A DNA stretch of 64,000 nt from Streptomyces marispadix (GCF_022524345.1 NZ_JAKWJU010000002.1:3720001-3784000); one strand, 5' to 3'; numbered from the stretch's first letter, positions 1-9,249 are shown. Made by a program: numbers and translations. Notes: a model not told the origin generated them from the letters alone.

Positions 1-210
1 AGGCGCATGCGCAGCACTACCCTCCGGCTCAACGGTGCCTGGTGCTGAATCAGTGGAATGTCCAGACGTGAGCATGGCGGAAGTCGTTGCGCTTGACGCG
101 GGGGACAGCAGGCGAACCGCTTCCCGGAAAGCCACGGGTTGGATCTCGCCGGGTAGATCAGCTGCTTCTACCGCCGCCCAAGCGTCCTTAAGTACATCGC
201 TTACTTCCAT
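1..210 (-). CDS. Hypothetical protein, N-terminal part only (runs off the left edge)
   Basis: Seventy codons are open on the minus strand from an ATG at 210 to the window edge without a stop. A purine-rich stretch (GGGGGAGGGG) lies just upstream of the ATG, so the start is well supported. The visible part begins MEVSDVLKDAWAAVEAADLP. It looks like a short amphipathic helical region (AVEAADLPGEIQPVAFREAV) followed by a Ser/Thr/Ala-rich linker. I do not recognise a function. Short proteins with this type of N terminus occur, as far as I recall, in Streptomyces integrative elements and plasmids, which would fit the gene-poor, IS-bearing surroundings. That link is an inference. The C-terminal part, which might be diagnostic, is outside the window. 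Confidence 0.6.
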   Translation of the reverse strand, partial: MEVSDVLKDAWAAVEAADLPGEIQPVAFREAVRLLSPASSATTSAMLTSGHSTDSAPGTVEPEGSAAHAP

Positions 211-718
211 CACGGCGCCCCTCCCCCTAACGTGGACAAATAAGCCTACATGCGCGAAAGGAGGCTAGCAAGCAAGGTGGCGCACCTGTCCATGCCATTA
301 AGCGATGCGGATCTTGAATCCCATGCGCAGGAGGGCGAATTTACGCAGTTCAGACCGGTCAAGGAGTAAGGGAATGGCCCACTGGCCGCTGCCTCCATGA
401 GGGCAGTGGCCATACGAGAACATGGATTCTTCGAAGCCCTGTGCACATTCGTAAGATCATCTCGGGGGTCTCCCCGGTGTAAATATTGAAACAGAGGTTC
501 GAGTAAATCTCGCCGCTTCGATGTTGGGTGCGGCGAGGGTTGACCGCAGAAGGATATGTGCGCAACTGTTCGATTCGAATTCTGCCCCAGAAACAGAGTG
601 CAATTTTCCTGGGATAGGGTGCCACTTTCACCGAGGCGTAGCCAGTATGGCTGTGACGATCAGGGCCTCGCCAGACGAAGTCCGAGGCTGGTGGAGTCTC
701 AATGAGCGTTTTCCATCT
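211..718. other. Gene-free stretch between the partial hypothetical gene and the IS remnant
   Basis: About 500 bases with frequent stops in all frames and base composition less GC-biased than the rest of the window. I see no RNA gene, repeat or recognisable protein fragment. It probably holds the promoter of the gene reading left from 210 and eroded accessory DNA. Confidence 0.5.
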
Positions 719-1471
719 TCAGTCTGAGCTGGCCAGATGGAGGCAGAGGACGGCCTGAACGAGGCTGATGATGCGGGTGGTTGAGCAGCGGACCTTGCGC
801 AGGAATCGCCAGGTCTTGAGGGTGGCCATGGCCTGCTCTACGAGCGCGCGGATCTTCACGGGTGAGCGGTTGACGGCCTGCTGACCTGCGGACAGCGTCT
901 CCCAACGCCCCCAGTAGGGAACGCGCACTGCGCCGCCGGCGCCCCGGTACCCCTCATCGGCCCAGCACTCTGCGCCTTTTCCCTCCAAAACGTCGATGAC
1001 GCCGTGGGCCCGCGCGGCCTTGATGTCGCGAACTGCCCCTGGCAACGCGGGCGATGCCCACAGCAGTCGTCCCGCCGGGATCGGTGATCACCCGCAGTTC
1101 ATGCCGTGCTTCTTGTGCTTCCCAGAGCAGCAGGGGCGGTCGGTCGCGACGCGGTCGATCGGCAGCAGCGTGCCGTCCAGGATCACGAACACCTCGTGGA
1201 GGCGGACTTCATCGCTTCGGCGAGCGTCGGCGCGAGGGATCGACGGCCTCGGCGATGTACCGGTAGGCGGTGGTGGTGCCCACGCCGAACCCGGCAGCGA
1301 GCTGGGTGTAGGTATGACCGGAGGGCAGGTGGGCAGGAACGAGCAGGGACTGGCGGCCCACGCTCTGGCGGCGCCACTGTGTTCCGCGTTCCTGCCTGCG
1401 GGTCCGCAGACAGGCGGACAGGTACCGCAGGGTGAAGTGGACACATCGAGACCGGACGGGTAGACGAGCAC
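719..1471 (-). pseudogene. IS5-family (DDE_Tnp_4 type) transposase remnant, multiple frameshifts
   Basis: Read on the minus strand, pieces of one transposase follow each other in order but change frame several times. From GTG 1471 the sequence reads VLVYPSGLDVSTS. A fragment resembling TYTQLAAGFGVGTTTAYRYI lies in another frame, then LAPTLAEAMKSAS, then FVILDGTLLPIDRVATDRP near 1180. The last 108 codons (1045-719) carry ADEGYRGAGG, VNRSPVKIRALVEQAMATLK and the C terminus LHLASSD. These are the HTH, first DDE Asp block and C-terminal regions of a roughly 250-aa IS5-type transposase common in Streptomyces. At least three frame changes make it inactive. I could not find convincing terminal inverted repeats. 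Confidence 0.85.
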
Positions 1472-1998
1472 GCGGGAGCTCCTGGTTGGCCCAGTGATCT
1501 TGGTCGTGAACACGGCTACCAGGAGCTTCTTAACGCCCGGCCACCGCCCCAACTACCCACCCAACCGGCCAGGTTAGACAAAGCTGAATGCGTCCGTGGA
1601 TCCTTCGCGATCAGCGAGCCAGCCTCGCCCTAAACGAACTGCTCGGTTGCCTCAAGCCGCAAGTCCTCGGGGAACTGCTGCCGGTGGGGGGCATCTGGCC
1701 CCGTTGTGGATACCGCATGCCCAGGTCATGCCGCAGGAGGCGACAGGCCGTCAGCCCACGACACTACTAGTTCAACCTCAGGAGTCGATGAGATGAGGGT
1801 TGTCGTCCGCACCGGACGTAGGCTTGGTAAGTGTTGACGACAAGCCGAGGCTGAAAAGAGACGACCGGTGGAGGACGGACCGCCAATGTCAAGTCCGGGG
1901 GGACGAAGGAGTCGCTGACACGGTCGCTGAATGCGCTCGATGCGTTCTTGAGGGTGCGCCTCAGGAGCGACGACTTGAGGAGTGAGTTTCCTTGATCC
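1472..1998. other. Gene-free accessory DNA between the IS remnant and tRNA-Pro
   Basis: No complete gene is recognisable. A plus-strand frame from about 1852 to 1990 (reading KSGGTKESLTRSLNALDAFL, then RVRLRSDDLRSEFP and a TGA) looks like the natural C-terminal end of a protein, but it is preceded by a stop at 1849 and has no start codon. It may be the tail of a decayed gene. The rest shows nothing. Confidence 0.4.
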
Positions 1999-2023
1999 AC
2001 TCCCCGTTTACTCCTCGGGGAGT
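1999..2023. terminator. Short inverted repeat downstream of tRNA-Pro
   Basis: ACTCCCCG pairs with CGGGGAGT around a 9-nt loop. It is the second of two hairpins downstream of the tRNA on the minus strand and could act as a backup terminator. There is no T-run. Confidence 0.4.
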
Positions 2024-2036
2024 CAGATGACGAGTC

Positions 2037-2070
2037 AGGGCCGGTTCTCCCATGAAGGGGAACCGGCCCT
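2037..2070 (-). terminator. Probable tRNA-Pro terminator hairpin
   Basis: The arms AGGGCCGGTT and AACCGGCCCT form a 10-bp perfect stem, extended by a few more pairs, about 20 bases past the 3' end of the tRNA. This is the position expected for the tRNA transcript terminator. It has no T-run, as is common in Streptomyces. Confidence 0.6.
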
Positions 2071-2088
2071 GAACTGCTACTTCCTCTG

Positions 2089-2162
2089 TCGGGGTGGCGG
2101 GATTTGAACCCACGACCTCTTCGTCCCGAACGAAGCGCGCTGCCAAGCTGCGCCACACCCCG
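2089..2162 (-). tRNA. tRNA-Pro (anticodon CGG)
   Basis: A 74-nt cloverleaf on the minus strand. The acceptor arms CGGGGTG and CACCCCG pair fully, with discriminator A at 2089. The anticodon stem CTTCG/CGAAG closes the loop TTCGGGA, giving anticodon CGG, which reads the common proline codon CCG. The T loop is GGTTCAAATCC. No CCA is encoded. The 3' end faces the gene-poor region to the left, which is the geometry of a tRNA used as an integration site, although only one border is in view. Confidence 0.95.
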
Positions 2163-2298
2163 AAGCAACGCGCACCACTCTAGCCCAGGGGGACGCTGAC
2201 GCGAAATCCGGATTCCGGGGGATGAGCGACCCGAAGAGGGTGCGGGCAGGGCGGCGGTGGCGGGCCTTCGGGCGGGCGGCGCGGCGCAGTGTGCGGGG

Positions 2299-3228
2299 TC
2301 AGTCGCGGACGGTGAGCGTCAGCAGTGTCGCCTCCGGGGGGCAGGCGAAGCGGACCGGGGTGTAGCGGTTGGCGCCGCAGCCGGCGGAGACGTGGAGGTA
2401 GGAGCGGTTCCCGCCCGCGATGTGGGTGGAGAGGCCCTTGACGCGGTCGGTGTCCAGGTCGCAGTTGGTGACGAGGGCGCCGTAGAAGGGGACGCAGAGC
2501 TGGCCGCCGTGGGTGTGCCCGGCGAGGATCAGCGGGTAGCCGTCGGCGGTGAAGGCGTCGAGGGAGCGCAGATACGGGGCGTGTACGACCGCGAGTGAGA
2601 AGTCCGCGTCGCGTTCGGGGCCGCCGATGACGGCGCTGTAGCGGTCCCGTTTGATGTGCGGGTCGTCGAGGCCGGTGAGGGCGATCTCCTGGCCGCCGTC
2701 GAGCTTGAGCCGGCCGCGGGTGTTGCTGAGCCCGGCCCAGCCTGCCGCGTCGAAGGCGTCGCGCAGGCCCTCCCAGGGGTTGTGCACGGCGCCTACGGCG
2801 GGTGCGTTGCCGTTGAGGCCGTGGCGCCCCGAGGCCTTCTCCAGCAGATAGCGGGCGGGGTTGCGCAGCTTCGGGCCGTAGTAGTCGTTGGAGCCGAAGA
2901 CGTAGGCGCCGGGGAACTCCATCAGCGGGGCCAAGGCGTCGAGCACCTCGGGCACGGCCTCGGGGTCGGAGAGGTTGTCGCCGGTGTTGATCACGAAGTC
3001 GGGGCGGAGGCCCGCCAGCGACCTCAGCCAGCGCTGCTTCTTGCGCTGCCCGCTGACCATGTGGATGTCCGAGACGTGCAGTAGGCGCAGGGACTGCATG
3101 CCCGGCGGGAGTACGGGAATTGTGATGCGCCGCAGGCGGAATGAGCGGGGTTCGACGAGCGTGGCATAGCCGACGCAGGCCGCACCGAGTGCCGTCAGGG
3201 TGAGGGGGATTCCGTATCGCGGGCGCAT
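2299..3228 (-). CDS. Membrane-anchored metallophosphoesterase
   Basis: A 309-aa protein of the calcineurin-like phosphoesterase family, YaeI/YkuE type. An N-terminal hydrophobic segment (about residues 6-20, IPLTLTALGAACVGYATLV) would anchor it or export it. The two-metal site motifs follow in order: DIHM (DxH), GDNL (GD), a GSND block in place of the usual GNHD, and GHTHGGQ near the C terminus. Substrate is unknown; relatives act on UDP-diacylglucosamine-like or other cell-envelope phosphoesters. I chose ATG 3228 because it places the hydrophobic segment at the N terminus; the frame stays open to 3378 but that extension is Arg-rich and not conserved-looking. It is divergent from the YqeY gene. 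Confidence 0.9.
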   Translation of the reverse strand: MRPRYGIPLTLTALGAACVGYATLVEPRSFRLRRITIPVLPPGMQSLRLLHVSDIHMVSGQRKKQRWLRSLAGLRPDFVINTGDNLSDPEAVPEVLDALAPLMEFPGAYVFGSNDYYGPKLRNPARYLLEKASGRHGLNGNAPAVGAVHNPWEGLRDAFDAAGWAGLSNTRGRLKLDGGQEIALTGLDDPHIKRDRYSAVIGGPERDADFSLAVVHAPYLRSLDAFTADGYPLILAGHTHGGQLCVPFYGALVTNCDLDTDRVKGLSTHIAGGNRSYLHVSAGCGANRYTPVRFACPPEATLLTLTVRD

Positions 3229-3422
3229 GCGTCCATGCTCGCAGACGGTGCGTCGTCCCCGCACTCCGTGCCGGGTCGCCGACGGCCCGGGATTCCGGGT
3301 CCGGCGGGGCCTCCGGGCGTAGTGGCCGCAGCGTCCTCGTGGGCTCCCGCGTCCGTACAAGCGCACGCGAGATCGCATGAGAGATGATGTGCACCGGAAT
3401 CTCTGGAGGACACGGAAACCCT

Positions 3423-3890
3423 ATGACTACGCTCAAGTCCCGTTTGCAGGACGACCTTACGGCAGCGATCAAGGAACGCGACGAGCTGCGCTCCGCCACT
3501 CTCCGCATGACCCTCGCGGCGATCTCCAAGGAGGAGGTCGCGGGCAAGTCCGCACGTGAACTCACGGACGACGAGGTGCAGAAGGTGATCACGCGGGAGG
3601 CGAAGAAGCGGCGTGAGGCGGCCGAGGCGTTCGCCGACGGCGGCCGGGCCGCGCAGGCCGAACGGGAGCGCGCCGAAGGCGAGGTGCTGTCCGGCTATCT
3701 GCCCGCGCAGCTCACGGACGAGGAGTTGGACGCGCTGGTCGGTGAGGCCGTCGCGGAGGCGCAGGCCGGGGGAGCGGAGGGCCCGCGTGCGATGGGCGCC
3801 GTGATGAAGATCGTCAACCCGAAGGTGCAGGGCCGGGCCGACGGCGGACGGGTCGCGGCGGCGGTCAAGAGACGGCTCGCAGAGGGCTGA
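3423..3890 (+). CDS. GatB/YqeY domain protein
   Basis: A 155-aa stand-alone GatB/YqeY-type protein. It begins MTTLKSRLQDDLTAAIKERD and shows the family pattern: RSATLRMTLAAI, then EEVQKVI-like (DDEVQKVITREAKKRREAAE), YLPAQLTDEEL and a C-terminal MGAVMKIVNPKVQGRADGG. The domain is related to the tRNA-binding tail of GatB amidotransferase and is often described as having tRNA amidotransferase-like activity, but the cellular role of the free protein is not settled. GGAGGA lies about 14 nt before ATG 3423, which decides the start against an upstream in-frame ATG at 3384. Length is normal for the family. Confidence 0.92.
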   Translation: MTTLKSRLQDDLTAAIKERDELRSATLRMTLAAISKEEVAGKSARELTDDEVQKVITREAKKRREAAEAFADGGRAAQAERERAEGEVLSGYLPAQLTDEELDALVGEAVAEAQAGGAEGPRAMGAVMKIVNPKVQGRADGGRVAAAVKRRLAEG

Positions 3891-4259
3891 CAGGACAGCG
3901 GGCGGCGGGCGGCCGGAAGGCCCCAGTGGACCGGGGCTGGACCCCTAGGCAGGAGGGCCCGGGGCACGCCTCTCAACTGCGCGTCCAGCGCCCTGAGTTC
4001 GCGGAGGTCGCGGGTTCCATGGCCCGGCTCCGGTAGATACCTGCGCCCAACTGCGCACGCACGGCGGACAACTCCGCACGCCCGGTGGACAACCCCGCGC
4101 CTCCGGCGACGAGTTCGCCTGGTGACCGTTGCCCGTGCCGGCCGTCGCCCGCAGGCAGCCCGCCTTGCGGCGCTCGCCTTCGGCGGGGCCTCGCACCGCG
4201 AACCAGCCTCGCACCGCAACCCGGCCCCCCGCCGAGCCCCCGCGCCCGACTCCCCGACG
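3891..4259. other. Convergent intergenic region between yqeY-type gene and PBP gene
   Basis: About 370 bases, very GC-rich. A small stem (GCCCC/GGGGC, about 3921-3938) could contribute to termination. No gene is recognisable on either strand. Confidence 0.5.
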
Positions 4260-6533
4260 CTAGAACCCCGTCCCGCCGAAGCGCCCGCCCGTGCCGCCGC
4301 CACGGCCGCCGTTGCCGTTGCCGCCGAGGTCGCCGCCGATGGTGCCGCCGTCCTGGCCTGTGGTCGTGCCGCCGTCCGGGCCGCCGTTGCCTCCGCCGCC
4401 GATGAAGTCAGGCGGCAGCGTGATGTCCGGCCACGGGTCGTCGTCCGGCGGCTTCGGCTTGTCGCGGCCCTTGTCCTTGTCGTCGTCGATGGGGATGAGG
4501 TTGAAGCGCGGCGCCGGCTTGCCGTCCAGCGCGCCCGCCATCGCGTCCCGCCAGATGGGGCCCGGGACTTCGCCGCCGAAGACCTTGTCGTGGTAGACGC
4601 CGCCGATGGAGATGTTCGTCATCTGCGTCTTGTGCGTGGGGTCGCCGACCCATACGGCGCCCGACATGTTCGGCGTGTAGCCCACGAACCATGCCGCGTA
4701 ACGCTGGTCCGTCGTACCGGTCTTGCCCGCGCTGTCGCGTCCGTCGAGCCCGGCCTGCTTGCCCGTACCGTCCTCGACGACGCCCCGCAGCAGCGAGTTG
4801 ACCGTATCGGCGGTGCGCTCGCTCATGGCTCGCCGGCACGAAGTCTTCGGCACGGGAAGCTTCTTGCCGCGGGCGTCGGTGATGGACTCCACCGCGACGG
4901 GCGTGCAGTGCATGCCGCGGGCGGCGAAGGTGGCGTACCCCTCGGCCATGGTCAGCGGCGACATCTCCTGCGTCCCGAGGGTGATGGAGGGGACCTGGTC
5001 GATCTCCTTGCCGTCGGCCCGCTGTATGCCCATCTTCTTCGCCATCTGTGTGACGGGGCAGATGCCGGTCTCGCCGATGAGGGAGACGAAGTAGGTGTTC
5101 ACCGACTTCGCGGTGGCCTCCTTCATCTCGTAGGGGCCGACCTCGCGCTTGTTCTCGTTCTCCACCGGGGCGCTGCCGCTCCACTGGCCGCCGCAGGTGT
5201 TCACCGGGGACGGATAGCGCATCTTGTACGGCGACGGGTACTTCTTGTACACGCTCATGCCGCGTTCCAGCGCCGCCGCCGCGATCACCGGCTTGAAGGT
5301 GGAGCCCGGCTGGTATCCGGCGCCGCCGCCCATGTCGTCGTCCACGGACAGGTTGATCTGCGTCTCGTTCTCACCGAAGCCGTACGGACGTGACTGGCCC
5401 ATGCCCAGGATGCGTCCCGTACCCGGCTCGACGATCGACGCGGCCGTCGCCACCTTGTCCGACTTGCGTACGTGGCGCTCGACGGACGCCTCGACCGACT
5501 TCTGCGCCTGCGGGTCCAGGGTGGTCTTGATCGTCAGCCCGCCCCTGTTCCAGCGCTTGGCGCGAGCCTTGCGCGAGTCCCCGAACGCCGGGTCGTTGAG
5601 GAAGACTTCGCGTACGTAGTCGCAGAAGAAGCCCGCGCCGTGCGAGGCGGTGATGCAGCCGTTCTCCGGCTTGCTCATGTCGAGGTCGAGGGGCTTCTCA
5701 CGGGCTTCCCGCGCCGTCTTCGCGGAGATGTGGCCGAGGGCCTCCATGCGCGAGATCACGGTGTCGCGGCGCTTCCTGGCCGTGTCCTCGTGCTGTACGG
5801 GGTCGTAGCGGGCCGGTGACTGGACGATGCCCGCCAGCAGCGCGGACTCCGCGACGTCGAGGTCACGTGCGGACTTGGAGAAGTAGCGCTGGGCCGCGGC
5901 CTCGACGCCGTACGCCTGCTGCCCGAAGAAGGTGATGTTGAGGTAGTTCTCGAGGATCTTCTTCTTGCCGAGGGTCTCCTCGACCTGGATCGCGTACTTG
6001 AGTTCCTTGATCTTCCGGCCGACGGTCTGCTGTGTGGCCTGGGCGACCTTGTCGGGGTCGTCCCCGGCCTCCTCCACGAAGACGTTCTTCACATACTGCT
6101 GTGTCAGTGACGAAGCGCCCTCCTCGACCTGGCCGTTCTGGGCGTTGCGGTTGAGCGCGCGCAGGATGCCCTTGAGGTCGACGGCGCCGTGTCTGTAGAA
6201 GCGGGCGTCCTCGATGGCGACGATCGCCTTGCGCATGTGCGGCGATATGTCGGCGAGGTCGACGACCGTGCGGTCGCGGGAGTAGACCTTGGCGATCTCA
6301 CCGCCGCCGGAGTCGAGGATGGTGGTGCGCTGACTCAGCGGCGGGCGCTTGAGGTTGGCGGGCAGCTCGTCGAAGCCCTGGACGGTGTTCTTCGTGACGA
6401 GGCCGAGACCACCGGCCGCGGGGAGCGCGAGTCCGGCCAGCACGGCGCCCGCCAGCACGCTGACGCCCAGGAATTTGGCGCCTTGCTGGAAGGGCGTCTC
6501 TCCCTCTCCGCCGCCCGAACGCTTCTTCACCAT
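4260..6533 (-). CDS. Class A penicillin-binding protein (bifunctional transglycosylase/transpeptidase)
   Basis: A 757-aa bitopic membrane enzyme that polymerises lipid II and cross-links peptidoglycan outside the membrane. One N-terminal transmembrane segment (about 21-46) is followed by a GT51 glycosyltransferase domain with the catalytic motif EDARFYRHG (108-116) and EGASSLTQQ (138-146). The transpeptidase domain has all three penicillin-binding motifs: STFK with nucleophile S411, SVN (477-479) and KTGT (604-607). The C terminus is a disordered Pro/Asp then Gly/Thr-rich tail of about 75 residues, typical of streptomycete PBPs. ATG 6533 is the first start. It is divergent from wblA, as in S. 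coelicolor where the two genes are also neighbours (from memory). Confidence 0.95.
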   Translation of the reverse strand: MVKKRSGGGEGETPFQQGAKFLGVSVLAGAVLAGLALPAAGGLGLVTKNTVQGFDELPANLKRPPLSQRTTILDSGGGEIAKVYSRDRTVVDLADISPHMRKAIVAIEDARFYRHGAVDLKGILRALNRNAQNGQVEEGASSLTQQYVKNVFVEEAGDDPDKVAQATQQTVGRKIKELKYAIQVEETLGKKKILENYLNITFFGQQAYGVEAAAQRYFSKSARDLDVAESALLAGIVQSPARYDPVQHEDTARKRRDTVISRMEALGHISAKTAREAREKPLDLDMSKPENGCITASHGAGFFCDYVREVFLNDPAFGDSRKARAKRWNRGGLTIKTTLDPQAQKSVEASVERHVRKSDKVATAASIVEPGTGRILGMGQSRPYGFGENETQINLSVDDDMGGGAGYQPGSTFKPVIAAAALERGMSVYKKYPSPYKMRYPSPVNTCGGQWSGSAPVENENKREVGPYEMKEATAKSVNTYFVSLIGETGICPVTQMAKKMGIQRADGKEIDQVPSITLGTQEMSPLTMAEGYATFAARGMHCTPVAVESITDARGKKLPVPKTSCRRAMSERTADTVNSLLRGVVEDGTGKQAGLDGRDSAGKTGTTDQRYAAWFVGYTPNMSGAVWVGDPTHKTQMTNISIGGVYHDKVFGGEVPGPIWRDAMAGALDGKPAPRFNLIPIDDDKDKGRDKPKPPDDDPWPDITLPPDFIGGGGNGGPDGGTTTGQDGGTIGGDLGGNGNGGRGGGTGGRFGGTGF

Positions 6534-6947
6534 GTCCGTCAGCCTACGTTCTCAATCGCCGGACAGGGGAGCCTCAGTTCGCCTAAGCTGACGTACGCAT
6601 CGAACCTCACACCGCCACTGTGGCCTCGCTCCACCGCGGCCTTCCCGCTCACTTCGAGTGAGTGACCAGGCTTGTCCGGAACAGCGCCAAGTGTCGTGAT
6701 GCGTCCGGCAAGTTCTTCCCCATCGCACCGCCGTGATCCCCTGTTTTGCCGCAAAGGCGCAGGTTGTCGTCGGCTCACTCCGGTGGGTGATTTGTCGCGC
6801 ACACATAGTCCGTTCGGGCCATCCAATATTGGGCCCGCAGGGGGTGTTGCACCCTGCCTGCCTTCCGTAACGTCACCAACTGGCAACGGCGAATATGCCG
6901 TTCGCCGCCGTGGGGGAGCCTCGATTCGGGAGAGGACGGCGCCGGCT
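6534..6947. promoter_or_regulatory. Divergent promoter region between the PBP gene and wblA
   Basis: A 414-bp divergent intergenic region, long enough for a wblA leader. An inverted repeat AACGGC-GAATAT-GCCGTT at 6885-6902 sits about 45 bases before the wblA start and could be an operator or a leader hairpin. No confident -10/-35 pair was identified. Confidence 0.45.
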
Positions 6948-7310
6948 ATGGGCTGGGTAACCGACTGGAGTGCGCAGGCAGCCTGTCGCACTACCGATCC
7001 GGATGAACTGTTCGTGCAAGGCGCGGCACAGAACCGCGCCAAGGCCGTTTGCACAGGGTGCCCCGTGCGCACCGAGTGCCTGGCGGACGCCTTGGACAAC
7101 CGAGTTGAGTTCGGTGTCTGGGGCGGTATGACCGAGCGGGAGCGCAGAGCGCTCCTGCGCCGCCGTCCCACGGTCACTTCCTGGCGCCGCCTGCTTGAGA
7201 CGGCACGCCTGGAGTACGAGCGTGGTACGGGCGGAGTTCTGCCCCTGGACCTCGAGGAGGCCAAGGACTACGCCGTCAACGCGGTGAAGGACTACGCGGC
7301 TGCGGGCTGA
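6948..7310 (+). CDS. wblA: WhiB-like iron-sulfur regulator WblA
   Basis: A 120-aa WhiB-family protein whose sequence I recognise as WblA, a pleiotropic regulator of morphological development, antibiotic production and oxidative-stress response in Streptomyces. The four [4Fe-4S] cysteines are C13, C35, C38 and C44 in the pattern C-x21-C-x2-C-x5-C. The G-V-W-G-G turn is at 56-60 and a basic segment (ERRALLRRR) for DNA contact follows. The start ATG 6948 is preceded by GGGAGAGGA; the frame is open further upstream but that part is not WhiB-like. The C-terminal tail (EEAKDYAVNAVKDYAAAG) carries a small internal duplication of KDYA. In WhiB proteins the cluster usually governs binding to the primary sigma factor; here that is by family knowledge. 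Confidence 0.95.
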   Translation: MGWVTDWSAQAACRTTDPDELFVQGAAQNRAKAVCTGCPVRTECLADALDNRVEFGVWGGMTERERRALLRRRPTVTSWRRLLETARLEYERGTGGVLPLDLEEAKDYAVNAVKDYAAAG

Positions 7311-7776
7311 GTCGACTTCCGTTCCGCTTCCCGCAGTTCCCCACTCCCGCACACGCACGACATGCCGCGACGCACCGCTCGTACCGCCGGGGGTCGGCAG
7401 GCCCTGGGCGGGAGGTGCGGCGCGCGGCTGTGCGACGGGGGTTCGCGGCGGCGCCGTGAGCCCCCGTCGCGTCGGCGTGCTGTGAACGGCGTGCTGGGGA
7501 CGGGTGCGTGGTGACTCGTGGGCCGCGATCGGTCCTACGGGGGCGTTGTGTGGTCGCGCCGCACGCCGGGCCGTATCTGTGGGCTCGCGCCCTGATCACC
7601 TCGTTACATACGCGGCCCCCGCACATGTTGCGAGTTCGTAGCCCGTGGGCATCGAGTCCGTAACAGCAGCCGCGGGCATACGGGCCGACTCCCGTACGCC
7701 TGCACAGAGTTCGAGCACCCTCACCGGCTCGGCGCGCGGCGGGCCACTGCCCGCGGTCCGCCGTCGGCGCGCCTGA
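7311..7776. other. Convergent intergenic region after wblA
   Basis: A GC-rich stretch of about 470 bases between convergent wblA and the ArsA-type gene. I see no gene, strong terminator hairpin or repeat. Confidence 0.45.
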
Positions 7777-9249
7777 TCAGGCCGCAGGCCGCCCCGTCGC
7801 GAGCAGTCCGCCGATCGTGCGCAGACCGTCGAGGTCGTGCACGTCGCCCGCCAGCGCACCCACTTCCGCCACGGGCACCTCGGGGTGCAGCGCGGCGAAG
7901 CGGTCGCGGGTGCGGCGCTCGCGCGTGAGCAGCCGCATGCGTTCGGCGTGCAACCTCAGCAGCGCGGCAGCGAGTTGCCCCGTCTGACCGTTTTGTTCCG
8001 TACGTCCCGTCGGCTCCGCCGCGGATTCGGGCCGCATGGCGGAGTCCGGGACGGGGACGTGGCCGTCCTCTCGTGTGTCCCGTCGCTCGCCGGCGGTCTC
8101 GGGGCCGGGCGAGCCGTCGCGCCCGGGGGAGTGGGCGCCGTGTTCATCTCCATTCCCGTGCCCTCGATCGACAATGCCGCCCTCTTCAAGATTTTCCGCG
8201 AGGGCCAGCGCCCGCTCCGCGCCGATCTCCGAAGCGCCGCTGCGGTGCACGCGGTTGAGCACGAGCCCGGCGAGCGGCATCCGCTCCTCCGCCAGCCGTT
8301 CCACGAAGTACGCGGCTTCGCGGAGCGCGTCCCGCTCGGGCGCCGCTACCACGAGGAAGGCCGTGCCCGGCGCCTGAAGCAGCCGGTAGGTGGCGTCCGC
8401 GCGCTTGCGGAATCCGCCGAACATCGTGTCCATCGCCGCGACGAACGTCTGCACGTCACGCAACAGGCCCGTACCCAGCAGCTTGTTGAGCGCGCCGGTG
8501 AACATCGACAGACCGGCCACCCCGAGGTTGACGAACTTCATCCCCGCCCGGCCTCCGGCCTTCGCCGGTGCCATGAGCAGCTTGATGAACCGCCCGTCCA
8601 GGAAGGAGCCCAGGCGTTTCGGCGCGTCCAGGAAGTCCAGCGCCGAGCGCGACGGAGGGGTGTCGACGACGATCAGGTCCCAACTGCCGTCCCCGCCCTG
8701 CGAGCCGGGGGCGGCGCCGTGGGCGCTGAGCTGGCCGAGCTTCTCCATCGCCATGTACTCCTGCGTCCCCGCGAAGCCCGCCGACAGCGACTCGTAGAAC
8801 GGGTTGGACATGATGGCGCGGGCACGCTCGGGTTCGGCGTGCGCCTCGACGATCTCGTCGAAGGTCCGCTTCATGTCGAGCATCATGGCGTGCAGTTCGC
8901 CGCCGGCGGACCTGTCGACGCCGGGTACGGGGCGCGGGGTGTTGTCCAGTTCGGTGAGGCCCATCGACTGGGCGAGGCGGCGTGCGGGGTCGATGGTGAG
9001 GACGACGGCCCTGCGTCCGCGCTCTGCCGCGCGCAGGCCGATCGCGGCGGCCGTGGTGGTCTTGCCGACGCCGCCCGCACCGCAGCAGACGACGATCCGG
9101 GTATCGGGGTCGTCGATCAACGGGTCTACGTGCAGGGGCAGTTCGGAGGCGAGAGGACTGCGCGGGTCCCCCCGCGATTCCCGTGCTTCCCGCGACTCCC
9201 GCGCGTCACTTGGGTTTCCGGCGCCGCCCGTCCTGGTCCCGTTCGTCAT
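7777..9249 (-). CDS. ArsA/GET3-type ATPase, second of a coupled pair
   Basis: A 490-aa P-loop ATPase of the ArsA/Get3 (anion-pump or tail-anchored-protein chaperone) family. The deviant Walker A is GAGGVGKTTTAA at about 55-66, with the IDPARRL signature and VDTPPSRSALDFL (switch) following. The N terminus is a polar Arg/Glu/Ser-rich extension of about 45 residues. A low-complexity insertion of about 60 residues rich in Gly, Asp, Glu and Pro lies between the ATPase core and the helical C terminus (LLRLHAERMRLLTRERRTRD). ATG 9249 overlaps the upstream gene's stop as ATGA, so the two are translationally coupled. No arsenite-binding Cys cluster is visible, so arsenite transport is unlikely. The function in actinomycetes is unclear; neighbourhood with wblA is conserved in S. 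coelicolor (from memory). Confidence 0.88.
   Translation of the reverse strand: MTNGTRTGGAGNPSDARESREARESRGDPRSPLASELPLHVDPLIDDPDTRIVVCCGAGGVGKTTTAAAIGLRAAERGRRAVVLTIDPARRLAQSMGLTELDNTPRPVPGVDRSAGGELHAMMLDMKRTFDEIVEAHAEPERARAIMSNPFYESLSAGFAGTQEYMAMEKLGQLSAHGAAPGSQGGDGSWDLIVVDTPPSRSALDFLDAPKRLGSFLDGRFIKLLMAPAKAGGRAGMKFVNLGVAGLSMFTGALNKLLGTGLLRDVQTFVAAMDTMFGGFRKRADATYRLLQAPGTAFLVVAAPERDALREAAYFVERLAEERMPLAGLVLNRVHRSGASEIGAERALALAENLEEGGIVDRGHGNGDEHGAHSPGRDGSPGPETAGERRDTREDGHVPVPDSAMRPESAAEPTGRTEQNGQTGQLAAALLRLHAERMRLLTRERRTRDRFAALHPEVPVAEVGALAGDVHDLDGLRTIGGLLATGRPAA

Noticed and set aside
1588..1796. Small plus-strand ORFs after the IS remnant
   Set aside because: Short, no ribosome-binding site and no recognisable sequence. 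Treated as non-coding.
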